Part shown: in pieces, positions 7,983 to 17,088 of the stretch
Numbering within the stretch: the stretch's first letter is position 1
How the letters are laid out: the number at the start of each line of letters is the position of its first letter
Assembly: GCA_947259005.1 (NCBI GenBank)
Contig: CAMYKP010000006.1
Location: 372,001-436,000, forward strand
Length of the DNA stretch: 64,000 nucleotides
Direction: 5' to 3'
From: an uncultured Parasphingopyxis sp.
GTDB taxonomy: Bacteria; Pseudomonadota; Alphaproteobacteria; Sphingomonadales; Sphingomonadaceae
Translations under genes and position numbers: made by a program
The notes under the pieces: model-generated
What the model saw: only the letters and a program-made list of their open reading frames with translations
Databases searched by the model: none
Told to the model about the DNA's origin: nothing

Positions 7983-10334
7983 TTACGCCACCGTTTCCCT
8001 CGGCAAGGTTACCGTCACAAACGTCCCCTCGCCCACTTCGCTTTCCATCTGCAACGTCCCCCCATGCGCTTCCACGAACTGCTTGGTGAGCGGCAGGCCC
8101 AGACCCAGCGCGCGGGATTGCTGTTCGCCTGCCCCGCGATGGAAGCGGTCGAACACTTTCGCCTTTTCGTCCTCGCTGATCCCCACACCGTTGTCGGAAA
8201 CGGTTATCCGCGCTTCGCCGGTTGTTCCTTCGGCCTTAAGGAAGATGCGGCCGCCTTCGGGCGTGTAGCGGATTGCATTGCGGAGCAGGTGATCGAGCGA
8301 CTGGCGCAGGCGGCGGGCATCGCCGGTGACACTGCCGACCGACCAGTCGATCTCGGCGACAAATTCATGGCCCCGCGCCCCCGCCCGTTCGCGCGCATCG
8401 GCAGCGGCTTCCTCGCAAAGCAGCTGCAGATCCACCTCTTCACGCTCCATCGGCAGATCTTCCGCTTCGCCCTGCGCCAGATCCAGCACCTCGTCGATCT
8501 GCACGCGTAACGTGGCCACGGAATCGAGGATCGCTTTGACATAGCCGCCTGCCTGTTCGGGCAGTTCTCCCGCATAGCCTCCATCCAGCATCTCGGCGAA
8601 CCCGGCGATCGAGGTCAGCGGTGTGCGCAGTTCATAGCTCATATTGGAGACAAATGCGGTCTTGAGCCGGTCTCCCGCTTCCAGCGCCTCGTTGCGTTCG
8701 AGCAGCGCCGCCTCAATCTTCTTACTGTCGGAGATATCGAGCAGCGTGAAGAGCGCGTTGCCATCGGGTAGCGGAACGGCGGCGAAATCGAAATAACGGC
8801 CGTCGCGAAGCGCGAGCCGGCCGCCCTGCTGTTGCCGTTCCCCGGTTGCCACACGCACAGCCGCCTCGATCGCTTCGCCGCTGGCCGGGCTCAGGAACTG
8901 ACCTGAAACCGCTTTGACAAGCTCGTCGACACGGGGATGCTCGGCAAGCGCCGGTTCATCCAGATCCCATATCTCGCTGAAGCGCCGATTCCAAAGATGC
9001 AGACGCCCATCGGCGGAGAATACGCCAATCGCCTCCGACAGATTGTCGAGCGTTGCCGTACGGACGCGCAGCAGGGTGTCGCGCGCGCTGGCGAGCTGTG
9101 CCTGTTCGGTGCGATCCTCGAAAATCAGCAACAAACCGCCATCGGGCATGGGCTGGGCCACGACGCGCAGATGGGTGCCATCCGTCAGCAGCCAATTCTC
9201 TTCGACGGGCTCATCCCCGGAATGGAACCATTGGCGGCGCTCGGCCTTCCATTCGGGGAAATCGCGGGCTTCGGGCACCCGATCGGCCTCGCGCATCCGG
9301 TCCAGCACGCGGTCAAATTCGGGGCTGTCGGACAGCCATTCATTCTTCATCGCGAAAATGCGCTGGAACGGCTGGTTCGAGAAAACGAGCGCGCGATCCG
9401 GACCGAACTGGGCGACGCCGGCCGAGAGCAGATCGAGCATGTCGCGCTGCGCCCTGGCAAAGCGGCCAAGTTCACTGCGGGCCTGATCCAGTTCCTCGAC
9501 ATCGACGGCGTACCCGGCAACGCCCGCCTCGCCAAGCGGTACGTCAACGATCCGCATCATGCGGCGCTCACCGCTAAGGGTTGCCGGAATCGTACGGATA
9601 TGAGCCTCGCCATCCTCTCGCACGCGTCCTGCAACAGCCTGGGGACTGTCCGGGCCGGACATCTCGATCAGCTCGAGCCCGCGGGCAATCACCTCGGCGG
9701 CATTCTCTGCCTCCACGGCGTGTACATAGGCCTGGTTGACGAGCGTCAGGCGCAGATCGGGGCCGCGGTGCCACATTGGGAACGGTGCGGCCTCGATCAG
9801 GCCGGAAAGCGCGTTCAGTGCCTCGCTCGCCCGATCGGCTCTGCTGGTCAGCGCAACGATATCGCTGCGCGTCTGGGTCGCATCGAAGATCCAGATCATG
9901 GCGGACTGATTGCCGCCCAATTCATCGGGCGCGGGGCCGCCCTGGGCAAACAGGACACGATCGGAATCCCTGACCCGCAATTCCATACCGAAAGGCTTGG
10001 CCGTGCGCCGGGCGGCTTTCACCGTCTCGGCAAACTCTGCGAACCGCTCCTCGCTCATCACGTCCTTGAGATCGGCCATGCGCCTAGGCGGACTGGTGAA
10101 GCCAAGCCATTCGGCCAGTCCCGGGCCGGCATCGATCCGGTCCTTGCCGTCGACGACCATGAAAACGGTCGGTGCATTCTGCAGCAGCAGCCCGCCGCGC
10201 CGCGCCGCCGCTGCGGCCTGCTCACCGGCAGCCTTGCGCCGCATCCCGGTTACTGTCGCCCAGACGGCAACGCCCAGCCACGCGGCCAGCACCATGCCGG
10301 TGACGACGGCAGCCATGGTCGAAATCGTGATCAT
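7983..10334 (-). CDS. divL: DivL-like PAS sensor kinase with Tyr at the phosphoacceptor position
   Basis: 783 aa: one N-terminal membrane helix (about residues 6-28), several PAS-like segments, a dimerisation helix and an ATPase domain. The H-box reads FVSNMSYELRTPLTSIAGF; the usual SHELRTP histidine is Tyr567 (codon TAT, 8634-8636 read on the minus strand), as in Caulobacter DivL. The ATPase boxes are intact: DHLLRNAIRYTPEGG, DNGVGIS, FDRFHRG and GLGLPLTKQFVEAHGG. In Caulobacter DivL acts on CckA to steer the CtrA phosphorelay, with DivK binding. ChpT, another relay member, is encoded at 53770-54399. Nearness to tsaE and ahcY matches the usual divL neighbourhood. Confidence 0.88.
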   Translation of the reverse strand: MITISTMAAVVTGMVLAAWLGVAVWATVTGMRRKAAGEQAAAAARRGGLLLQNAPTVFMVVDGKDRIDAGPGLAEWLGFTSPPRRMADLKDVMSEERFAEFAETVKAARRTAKPFGMELRVRDSDRVLFAQGGPAPDELGGNQSAMIWIFDATQTRSDIVALTSRADRASEALNALSGLIEAAPFPMWHRGPDLRLTLVNQAYVHAVEAENAAEVIARGLELIEMSGPDSPQAVAGRVREDGEAHIRTIPATLSGERRMMRIVDVPLGEAGVAGYAVDVEELDQARSELGRFARAQRDMLDLLSAGVAQFGPDRALVFSNQPFQRIFAMKNEWLSDSPEFDRVLDRMREADRVPEARDFPEWKAERRQWFHSGDEPVEENWLLTDGTHLRVVAQPMPDGGLLLIFEDRTEQAQLASARDTLLRVRTATLDNLSEAIGVFSADGRLHLWNRRFSEIWDLDEPALAEHPRVDELVKAVSGQFLSPASGEAIEAAVRVATGERQQQGGRLALRDGRYFDFAAVPLPDGNALFTLLDISDSKKIEAALLERNEALEAGDRLKTAFVSNMSYELRTPLTSIAGFAEMLDGGYAGELPEQAGGYVKAILDSVATLRVQIDEVLDLAQGEAEDLPMEREEVDLQLLCEEAAADARERAGARGHEFVAEIDWSVGSVTGDARRLRQSLDHLLRNAIRYTPEGGRIFLKAEGTTGEARITVSDNGVGISEDEKAKVFDRFHRGAGEQQSRALGLGLPLTKQFVEAHGGTLQMESEVGEGTFVTVTLPRETVA

Positions 10335-10443
10335 TATGCGGTGTGGCCCCGTGTCATGCTGCGCTTCTAGACGCTGACGGGGGTGTTCGGGAAGATGCGA
10401 TCACACCCCGCTTGGGAGTGATCCAACGATTTAGGCGGCCCCG

Positions 10444-12606
10444 TTAAAAGCTGAAACGCGCCCCCACGCGAAAGTCTCGCCCGGACAGCGGCACGAAATC
10501 CTTGGTGAAGGAGGCGTGACGCCGCGCATTCACATCGAAAATATTATTGGCAGATGCGAACAGCGTACTACCGTTGCTCCTCCCCCATGGCCGCCAGGCG
10601 ATCGATGCGTTGACAAGGGTGAAGCCGCCAGTCGGCGTTTCAAAGCTGGCCGTACGATCCTGCTCGGCCACCCATTCGACCTCTGCGCGCGCGTCGAAAA
10701 CATCGGACTGCGCTTCAAGGCCACCAAGCAAACGCAAGGGCGGGATGCGCGGGAGCGGTCCGCCGCCATCGCCTATTGTCGCGCGAACATAATCGCCGAC
10801 GAAATCGGCATTGATGCGGAACCCGCCGACCTCGGCAATTCGTGCAGAGACTTCCGCCTCGAAACCGATATAGCGCGCATTGCGCTGGAAATATTGGAAC
10901 ACCGGCAGGCCATCTTCCTCAAGGCCGACATCAGCATCATAGATGAAATTGCTGAACCAGCTTGCATAGCCGGTCAGCGCGAAATTCACGTCGCCCACAC
11001 CGCCACGCAAATAGGCTTCTAGGCCGAGGCTGGTTTCCGTGTCGAAATTGGGGTTCCCAATCTCGAAAGCCTGGGTCGCGATATGCGGGCCGTTGGAAAA
11101 AAGCTCCTCGGCCGAAGGTGCACGTTCGGCGCGAGACGCGTTACCGCCAATCTTTAGGCCCGGAGCAATCTCGAAATTCACGCCTATTGCGCCAGAAAAA
11201 GCATCGAAGCTGCGGTCTATGCCCGCTGGCCCAGAACTTACGCTCGTATGCTCATAGCGGCCAGCGACTTCGATATGGGCCGCGCCGAGATCGAATTCCT
11301 GCAGCGTGAACAGACCGGCCTGTTCGGTATTGTTTTTCGGGACAAAAGCCTCGGCGCCAATCGCATTGAAATCGCGGACATAAAGCTGCCCGCCGATCAC
11401 ACCGCGCCAGCTGCCCTGCGCGCGCTGGACAAATTCGAGCCGGCCTTCGAGACCGGAAACCAGGAACAGCGTACCAACCTCGTCGCCCTCGAACTCGGTA
11501 TGGGTGTAATCGGAATAGCCGAGGCGAATGCGAATATTTTCCAGAAAGCCGGAACCGACATTGATCTCGCCGCGCAGATCGGCGCGGATCTGCTCGAGGT
11601 CGATGGTAACGGGAGCCTCGCCATGGCCTTCTTCGTCATGATCTTCATCATGATCGCCGTCTTCATCCTCTTCTTCATGGGCATGTTCGGCGCCCGGGCG
11701 TGAAGGGATGCCGTAATTGCTGTCAAAATAACTGACCGAGATACCGATATTGCCCCAATCCTCGATAAACGCGATGCCCGTGCCCGCCGTAATCGTTTCC
11801 GTTGCAGAGTTTGGAACAGTACCGCGCAGGTTCGCGTTTTCGAGCGCCTCTTCAGCTTCCTCGAGATGGCCTTCTTCGGTTTCCTCCGCCGCAATGGCGA
11901 TCTGCTCTGCGCGCAGCGCAGGCGACAGGGTGAAACCGGAAATGTCGAGATCGTCGCTTTCGCGGAAACTGCCATCGACGTGGATCACGAGATTGCTGGT
12001 CAATGGCAAATCGATGCCACCAGCAATGCTGCGCTCATCCGCTGCCGAACCATAAGAGGCAACCGCATCGATATGAACGGCTTCATCTGGAACCTCGCGC
12101 GGAATACGCCGGTCGAACACATTGACCGCGCCGCCAATCGCCTGGCTTCCGAACAATAGCGCCGCCGGTCCGCGCAGAATCTCAATTCGATAGGCGGTTA
12201 TGGGGTCTATGGTGACGGCATGATCGGCCGAGGTGTTGGAGGCGTCGATGGCACCGATCCCGTCGGTCAGAACGCGAACGCGCTCGCCCTGGAAACCACG
12301 CAACACGGGACGCGAGGCACCAGGCGTGAAGGATGTCGCTGAAACACCGGGTAGCGCGGTCAGCACATCGCCGATCTGCGCGCGGATGCTCTGGTCGAGT
12401 TCGGTTCCCGACAATGTCGATGTCCCGGCAAGCAGGTCAAGCTCGTCGATAAAGGACGCTGTGACAACGATTTCGGCACTCGCATCGCCGTGGAAATCAT
12501 CCCCGGAGGGCTGTTCGCTTGCTTCTTGCGCGAAAGCTGGAACGGAAAGCGTTGCCGCGCCAATCGCGAGCAAGGCTTTGAACGACAGGGAGAATGTGTT
12601 TTTCAT
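10444..12606 (-). CDS. TonB-dependent outer-membrane receptor, ZnuD-like (zinc uptake)
   Basis: 720-aa outer-membrane receptor with a signal peptide (residues 1-26, ending AFA before QEAS), a plug domain (IVVTASFIDEL TonB-box area, then LPGVSATSF and RGFQGERVRVLTDG) and a C-terminal barrel strand ending RVGARFSF. A loop at about residues 307-330 is almost only His, Asp and Glu (HAHEEEDEDGDHDEDHDEEG), and a second Glu-rich stretch sits at 239-257. Such loops mark ZnuD-type zinc receptors. A Zur-like palindrome lies 16 bases before the start. The zinc substrate is inferred from loop plus operator; another divalent metal such as nickel or copper is possible. Confidence 0.88.
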   Translation of the reverse strand: MKNTFSLSFKALLAIGAATLSVPAFAQEASEQPSGDDFHGDASAEIVVTASFIDELDLLAGTSTLSGTELDQSIRAQIGDVLTALPGVSATSFTPGASRPVLRGFQGERVRVLTDGIGAIDASNTSADHAVTIDPITAYRIEILRGPAALLFGSQAIGGAVNVFDRRIPREVPDEAVHIDAVASYGSAADERSIAGGIDLPLTSNLVIHVDGSFRESDDLDISGFTLSPALRAEQIAIAAEETEEGHLEEAEEALENANLRGTVPNSATETITAGTGIAFIEDWGNIGISVSYFDSNYGIPSRPGAEHAHEEEDEDGDHDEDHDEEGHGEAPVTIDLEQIRADLRGEINVGSGFLENIRIRLGYSDYTHTEFEGDEVGTLFLVSGLEGRLEFVQRAQGSWRGVIGGQLYVRDFNAIGAEAFVPKNNTEQAGLFTLQEFDLGAAHIEVAGRYEHTSVSSGPAGIDRSFDAFSGAIGVNFEIAPGLKIGGNASRAERAPSAEELFSNGPHIATQAFEIGNPNFDTETSLGLEAYLRGGVGDVNFALTGYASWFSNFIYDADVGLEEDGLPVFQYFQRNARYIGFEAEVSARIAEVGGFRINADFVGDYVRATIGDGGGPLPRIPPLRLLGGLEAQSDVFDARAEVEWVAEQDRTASFETPTGGFTLVNASIAWRPWGRSNGSTLFASANNIFDVNARRHASFTKDFVPLSGRDFRVGARFSF

Positions 12607-12621
12607 GCAGCCGACCTAAAC

Positions 12622-12639
12622 GTAATGTAACAACATATC
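12622..12639. promoter_or_regulatory. Candidate Zur operator upstream of the zinc receptor gene
   Basis: GTAATGTAACAACATATC is an imperfect inverted repeat with half-sites GTAATGT and ACATATC. It fits the general Zur pattern of ATGT, a central AT-rich spacer and ACAT. It ends 16 bases upstream of the receptor ATG, where a bound repressor would block transcription or its start. The match is by eye; no promoter elements were confirmed. Confidence 0.55.
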
Positions 12640-12716
12640 AATTGCGATCGGATGCGGTTCGTCGAAAGCAGCAGTCAGCTTATCGTCAGAACGCTTCTTC
12701 CCCATCGTTTAACACG

Positions 12717-12750
12717 AAAAAGGGCGCCCATCGCGTCGATGAGCGCCCTT
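12717..12750 (-). terminator. Rho-independent terminator of ahcY
   Basis: Inverted repeat AAGGGCGC (12720-12727) and GCGCCCTT (12743-12750) with a 15-base loop. On the minus strand the stem is followed by a T-run from the A-tract at 12717-12721. It sits 24 bases after the ahcY stop. Confidence 0.8.
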
Positions 12751-12773
12751 CGGATACTCCTGAAGAACCGAAG

Positions 12774-14165
12774 CTAGTAGCGATACTGATCGCTCTTGAA
12801 CGGGCCAGACTGCGACACGCCGATATACTTGGCCTGCTCTTCGCTCAACTCGCTCAGCTCGACGTTGAGCTTGGCGAGGTGAAGCATCGCAACCTTCTCA
12901 TCGAGATGCTTGGGCAGGACATAGACGTCATTGTCATATTTGGATGTGTTCGTCCAAAGCTCGATCTGCGCGAGCACCTGGTTGGTGAAGCTGGCCGACA
13001 TCACGAAGCTGGGATGGCCGGTGGCATTGCCGAGGTTTAGCAAGCGGCCCTGCGAGAGGAGAAGCATGCGCTTGCCGTCCGGGAACGTGTACATGTCGAC
13101 CTGCGGCTTCACTTCGACATGCTCGAGATTGGCGAGCGCGCCGACCTGAATTTCATTGTCGAAATGGCCAATATTACCGACGATCGCCATGTCTTTCATC
13201 GCGCGCATATGATCGATGGTGATGACGTCCTTGTTGCCGGTCGTCGTCACGAAGATGTCGGCGATCGGAGCGGCTTTTTCCATCGTCATCACGGCAAAAC
13301 CGTCCATCGCTGCCTGCAGCGCGCAGATCGGATCGATCTCGGTCACAATGACACGCGCACCCGCACCGCGCAGTGACGCCGCCGACCCCTTGCCGACATC
13401 GCCATAGCCGGCGACGACGGCGAGCTTGCCGGCCATCATCACATCGGTGCCGCGACGGATGCCGTCGACCAGCGACTCTTTACAGCCATATTTGTTGTCG
13501 AACTTCGATTTGGTGACGCTGTCATTCACGTTGATCGCGGGGAAAGGCAGCTTGCCTTCCTTGGCGAGCTCATAAAGACGGTGAACGCCAGTCGTCGTTT
13601 CTTCCGACACACCCTTGATCGCATCGCGCGTTTTGGTGAAGAAGCCGGGGCTTGCGGCGAGGCGCTTCTTGAGCACCTTCTGCATTTCCTCTTCCTCTTC
13701 GTTGGAAGGCGCAGGCATTTCCTCGCCTGCCTCAACGCGGGCGCCCCAGATGATATAAATCGTGGCATCGCCGCCATCGTCGAGGATCAGGTTGCAAGGC
13801 TCATCGCCCCACTGGAAGATATGATCGACATATTCCCAATATTCGGCGAGCGTCTCACCCTTTTTGGCGAATACCGGAACGCCCGAAGCCGCGATAACGG
13901 CGGCGGCATGATCCTGCGTCGAATAGATGTTGCACGACGCCCAGCGCACTTCCGCGCCCAGTGCCGTCAGCGTCTCGATCAGCGCAGCCGTCTGGATGGT
14001 CATGTGCAGGCAGCCTGCAATGCGTGCGCCCTTAAGCGGCTTGGATGCGCCAAATTCCTCGCGCGTCGACATCAGGCCTGGCATTTCGGTTTCGGCAATG
14101 TCGAGTTCGCGCCGTCCGTAATCGGCAAGCGAAATATCGGCTACAATATAATCCTGGTCGGCCAT
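12774..14165 (-). CDS. ahcY: Adenosylhomocysteinase
   Basis: Hydrolyses S-adenosylhomocysteine to adenosine and homocysteine, closing the methylation cycle in the cytoplasm. 463 aa with the family blocks [14 protein letters not shown], the NAD-binding stretch [21 protein letters not shown], and the C-terminus [18 protein letters not shown] (conserved Lys-Tyr reaching the partner subunit's NAD site). I start at ATG 14165 ([13 protein letters not shown]) with AGGAG nine bases upstream. The frame stays open to another ATG at 14240, but that stretch lies across a hairpin and is unlike the family. A palindrome at 14272-14291 probably controls it. Confidence 0.96.
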   Translation of the reverse strand: MADQDYIVADISLADYGRRELDIAETEMPGLMSTREEFGASKPLKGARIAGCLHMTIQTAALIETLTALGAEVRWASCNIYSTQDHAAAVIAASGVPVFAKKGETLAEYWEYVDHIFQWGDEPCNLILDDGGDATIYIIWGARVEAGEEMPAPSNEEEEEMQKVLKKRLAASPGFFTKTRDAIKGVSEETTTGVHRLYELAKEGKLPFPAINVNDSVTKSKFDNKYGCKESLVDGIRRGTDVMMAGKLAVVAGYGDVGKGSAASLRGAGARVIVTEIDPICALQAAMDGFAVMTMEKAAPIADIFVTTTGNKDVITIDHMRAMKDMAIVGNIGHFDNEIQVGALANLEHVEVKPQVDMYTFPDGKRMLLLSQGRLLNLGNATGHPSFVMSASFTNQVLAQIELWTNTSKYDNDVYVLPKHLDEKVAMLHLAKLNVELSELSEEQAKYIGVSQSGPFKSDQYRY

Positions 14166-14192
14166 TAAGGGCTCCTGTTGGGGCTTGGACAA

Positions 14193-14226
14193 TAAAAAGA
14201 AAGGCCGCGCGAAAAGGCGTGCGGCC
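14193..14226 (-). terminator. Terminator-like hairpin in the leader just before ahcY
   Basis: On the minus strand GGCCGC (14226-14221) and GCGGCC (14208-14203) form a stem extendable by a GU and a GC pair, followed by TTTCTTTTT. It lies between the upstream amidohydrolase gene and ahcY, only about 27 bases before the ahcY start. It may end the upstream transcript, or act as an attenuator if the ahcY promoter is upstream of it. Confidence 0.6.
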
Positions 14227-14271
14227 ATTATGCGGTCCATTTACCGAGGGCCGGCAGCGATTGCAAGCCGG

Positions 14272-14291
14272 ATATAAAGATTTCTTTATAT
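14272..14291. promoter_or_regulatory. 20-base palindrome upstream of ahcY, candidate SahR/ArsR-type operator
   Basis: ATATAAAGATTTCTTTATAT has perfect 9-base arms (ATATAAAGA and TCTTTATAT) around TT. AT-rich dyads of this kind precede methionine-cycle genes controlled by ArsR-family regulators that sense S-adenosylhomocysteine (SahR). It stands 107 bases upstream of the ahcY start and 14 bases past the stop of the preceding gene. The regulator is not encoded in the window, so the assignment is an inference. Confidence 0.5.
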
Positions 14292-14304
14292 GTGAGTTTC
14301 CGGC

Positions 14305-15786
14305 CTATTGTCCGGGCACTTCCGAACCCTGCGCAGCCAGCGCCGCCAGAACATTCGCTGCTGTTCGATCATAGTCCGTCTGTGCTGAGGCTTCGATGAG
14401 CTGCGCACGCTCCTCCGCGTCGATAAACCGGCCATTCGCAATAATCGCCGCCGGTTCGCGCAGGACGCCGATATCGGCAAGCGGATCGCCTTCAACGAGG
14501 ATCAGATCGGCGCGGAAACCCGGGGCAATGCGCCCTACCCTCTCCGCCTCGCCGAGCGCCTGAGCTGCGTTGACCGTGGCGGTCTGCATCACCTGATAGG
14601 GGGTGAGCCCGGCTTCGACCATCAGATCCAGTTCGTCATGCAGGGAAACACCCGGAATGTTCGTAAAGATCCCGGAGTCCGACCCGGCAACTATCGACAC
14701 GCCTTCTTCCTGGAAGATACGGGTAACCGTCTGGAAAAAGGCGAGCTGTCCGGCGGCGCGCTCTGCATCCTCAGCAGACCAGCGTTCATATTGCGGTGCT
14801 TCCATTGCGGAGATGAAGGGATTCAGCAGGTCAGTTCCCTCGCGGGAGAGATAGGCACCCTCGCTCTCCGCCACGCGATAGAGATTGGCAAAGGCGACCA
14901 ATGTGGCATCGACCGGAACAGCAGCAGCCGCGATCCGCTGCGCCAGCGCGCGGGCGGCATCCTCGTCCTGCCGGTTGCGCAGGCCGTGCCAGACGATGGA
15001 TTCCACATGCTCGATCGTTTCGAAATCGTCGTCGAGCAGTTCGTCAAAAGCGATATTGAAAGGCCGTTCCTGCGGCATGCCCGGCTCACGAACCCCTTCC
15101 GGAGTATGGCCGGTGATCCGCATGCCGAGCGCCGCAGCCTCGTCGCGTATCGCATCGTAACTCGCGCGGGACAGGTTCGAATAGACTTTTATCCGGCGAT
15201 AACCCGTTTCAAAATGGGTCCGCACCGCCGCCCGGGCATCTTCGGGCGTGTCAACAATCTGGTGGTTGGGTTGTGCATTCGGGCCTGAACCGTTGAGGAT
15301 CGGCCCGGAAGTCAGGATACGCGGTCCAGCCAGCTGGCCGGCTTCGACCCGGTCCCGCATCGGCAACAGGAAGGGCATACCGGACAGGTTGCGCACCGTC
15401 GTCACGCCATGGGCGAGATAGGAGCCCAACTCGGCCTCATCCCATATATGGACGTGCATATCGTACAGGCCCGGTAGGATCGTTCGATCATTGCCCTCCA
15501 CAATGCGTACATCATCGGGTGCCTCCGTCTCTGCATCGGCCCCGATCGCGGCGATGTTCCCGCCCCGGACAAGTACGGAGACGCCGTCGCTGATTGCAGG
15601 CGCCGCACCGGAGAAATCGATCATGCGGACATCGCGAATCAGCAGCGCTTCCGCACCAGCATCGGCGGTCTGCGCATCCAGCGGCGCCAACGGAAGAGAG
15701 CAAAGCAGGGCGAACGCAAGGCCGATCAGCATTCCTGACAGCCGTGAAAACGATCCAGATATACCGAATTTTGCCTTGAGCTTCAT
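14305..15786 (-). CDS. Secreted amidohydrolase-family protein (imidazolonepropionase/prolidase-like)
   Basis: 493 aa with a signal peptide (membrane segment about 18-36, LIGLAFALLCSLPLAPLDAQ). The metal-dependent hydrolase fold shows DMHVHIWD (first two His ligands), RIKVYSNLS (probable bridging Lys), ITGHTPEG, the HVESIV stretch and VAGSDSG (catalytic Asp), ending with the composite-domain strand PGFRADLILVEGDPLADI. Relatives include periplasmic dipeptidases and Xaa-Pro or Xaa-Arg hydrolases, so the substrate is open. ATG 15786 is preceded by AAGGAAG; a GTG codon directly before it is a less likely start. Downstream lies ahcY, separated by a hairpin. Confidence 0.82.
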   Translation of the reverse strand: MKLKAKFGISGSFSRLSGMLIGLAFALLCSLPLAPLDAQTADAGAEALLIRDVRMIDFSGAAPAISDGVSVLVRGGNIAAIGADAETEAPDDVRIVEGNDRTILPGLYDMHVHIWDEAELGSYLAHGVTTVRNLSGMPFLLPMRDRVEAGQLAGPRILTSGPILNGSGPNAQPNHQIVDTPEDARAAVRTHFETGYRRIKVYSNLSRASYDAIRDEAAALGMRITGHTPEGVREPGMPQERPFNIAFDELLDDDFETIEHVESIVWHGLRNRQDEDAARALAQRIAAAAVPVDATLVAFANLYRVAESEGAYLSREGTDLLNPFISAMEAPQYERWSAEDAERAAGQLAFFQTVTRIFQEEGVSIVAGSDSGIFTNIPGVSLHDELDLMVEAGLTPYQVMQTATVNAAQALGEAERVGRIAPGFRADLILVEGDPLADIGVLREPAAIIANGRFIDAEERAQLIEASAQTDYDRTAANVLAALAAQGSEVPGQ

Positions 15787-15859
15787 CACCCGCTTCCTTT
15801 CGGAAAAGCGGTTTAAGCAGCTTGTTTCATGAACTCAACCGGTGCAGCTTCGGCGTGGT

Positions 15860-16474
15860 TCAAGCTTGACCGAAGCTGGCGAAAATGTCCCGCAGGCCGC
15901 GCGGTTCGGCCATGTTTTTCAGCCGCGACAGGGTCTCATCCACATCAAGGCGGTAGGACATGACCGTACCGGCCGCCGAACGGCTTTCCGCACCGAGGGA
16001 TTTAACGAGCAGGATCGCCGGCTTGTTGCTGTGGAGGATATCGAATTTCAGCTCGCCCAGACCGGCGCCCCGGCAATCCAGCACGAGCGCGGCGAGCAGC
16101 AGGCGCGCAATGCCGCGCTCATGATACTGGTCGAGCACGGCAATGGCGAGATCAGCCGAAGCCGGATTGTCGCCGTCGCGGATGGCGTGGGCTGCAGCGC
16201 CCGGCGGGCTCCCCTCTTCTCCCGTCATGACGGCACCCCAGGCGATATGGTCGAAGCCGTCCACTGCGGACAGCCTTTCGATAACGGATGGCGGCGCGCT
16301 TTTGAACGAAGAGAAAAACCGCAGATAACGGGAATGATCGGAGAGTTCCCTTATACCCTGCTCTATCGCCGGCTCGTCCGACGGACGGATCGGGCGGAAG
16401 CAGATACTCGCGCCGTCATCCAGATGCGTTTCTATTGAACGGGGGCGGTTCCGGAAATCGACACGATCGGGCAT
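15860..16474 (-). CDS. GNAT-family N-acetyltransferase
   Basis: 204 aa; the middle reads CFRPIRPSDEPAIEQGI, a typical GNAT opening, and LAIAVLDQYHERGIARLLLAALVLD supplies the acetyl-CoA pyrophosphate loop with the Q/R-x-x-G-x-A pattern (YHERGIARLLL). ATG 16474 has AGAGG eight bases upstream; TTG 16480 is an alternative. The acyl acceptor cannot be read from the sequence. Similar small GNATs in related genomes are found fused to acyl-CoA ligases (protein acetyltransferases), but this one stands alone. Confidence 0.78.
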   Translation of the reverse strand: MPDRVDFRNRPRSIETHLDDGASICFRPIRPSDEPAIEQGIRELSDHSRYLRFFSSFKSAPPSVIERLSAVDGFDHIAWGAVMTGEEGSPPGAAAHAIRDGDNPASADLAIAVLDQYHERGIARLLLAALVLDCRGAGLGELKFDILHSNKPAILLVKSLGAESRSAAGTVMSYRLDVDETLSRLKNMAEPRGLRDIFASFGQA

Positions 16475-16519
16475 GCGCAATCCTCTCCGTTGCCGCTCAG
16501 CGCGGATTTCTATCGCCTA

Positions 16520-17083
16520 TCAGGCATGGCCTGCGTCGTGCGCCAGCAGCGCCGGATCGACGCCCGCCTTGCGATAGCTTTCGGCCCAGCGGTCATCGGC
16601 TGCGGTCTCGAACAAAATCTCGGCATCGCCTTCGGCAGTAAACCAGCCATGGCGGGTCATTTCCTCATCGAGCTGACCGGCGGCCCAACCCGCATATCCA
16701 AGGGCTGAAAGCCAGCGTTCCGGGCCTCTCCCTTCTGCGATTGCGCGTAAAATATCGAGCGTACCCGTCAGCGCCCATTTGTCGCCGACCTGCACGCTAT
16801 CCTCGCCGCCCCAGTCCAGACTGTGCAGGATGAACCCGCGTTGTGGCTCGACGGGCCCGCCGAGATGGACGGGCGAGTCAGGCGCTTCTCCCACATCGAT
16901 CTCAAGCTGGTTCAGAAGCGTGTGGAAGCCGACATTGGCGATCGTAGAGCCGATACCGATGCCAAGCGCCCCCTGCTCGTCATGCGCGCACATGGCAATC
17001 ACCGCACGGTCAAAACGCGGGTCTCCCATGCCCGGCAGGGCAAGCAGGAGCTGTCCGGAATAGAAAGGGGGCGAGTCCGACAA
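16520..17083 (-). CDS. YqgE/AlgH family protein (UPF0301)
   Basis: 187 aa with the family landmarks YSGQLLLALPGMGDPRFDRAVI at the N-terminus, HLGGPVEPQRGFILHS in the middle and ALGYAGWAAGQLDEEMTRHGW toward the end. Members are widespread in Gram-negative bacteria and their biochemical role is unsettled. No ATG is available; the best start is TTG 17083, just 5 bases after the stop of the lipoprotein gene, giving family length. The two are probably co-transcribed. Confidence 0.88.
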   Translation of the reverse strand: MSDSPPFYSGQLLLALPGMGDPRFDRAVIAMCAHDEQGALGIGIGSTIANVGFHTLLNQLEIDVGEAPDSPVHLGGPVEPQRGFILHSLDWGGEDSVQVGDKWALTGTLDILRAIAEGRGPERWLSALGYAGWAAGQLDEEMTRHGWFTAEGDAEILFETAADDRWAESYRKAGVDPALLAHDAGHA

Positions 17084-17088
17084 GGCCT

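Noticed and set aside
8937..10370. Plus-strand open frame of 477 codons opposite divL
   Set aside because: Antisense shadow of a GC-rich gene; no start signal and no recognisable domain.
14166..14304. SAH riboswitch before ahcY
   Set aside because: The conserved SAH-aptamer core is not recognisable; the leader is better explained by a palindromic operator and a terminator hairpin.
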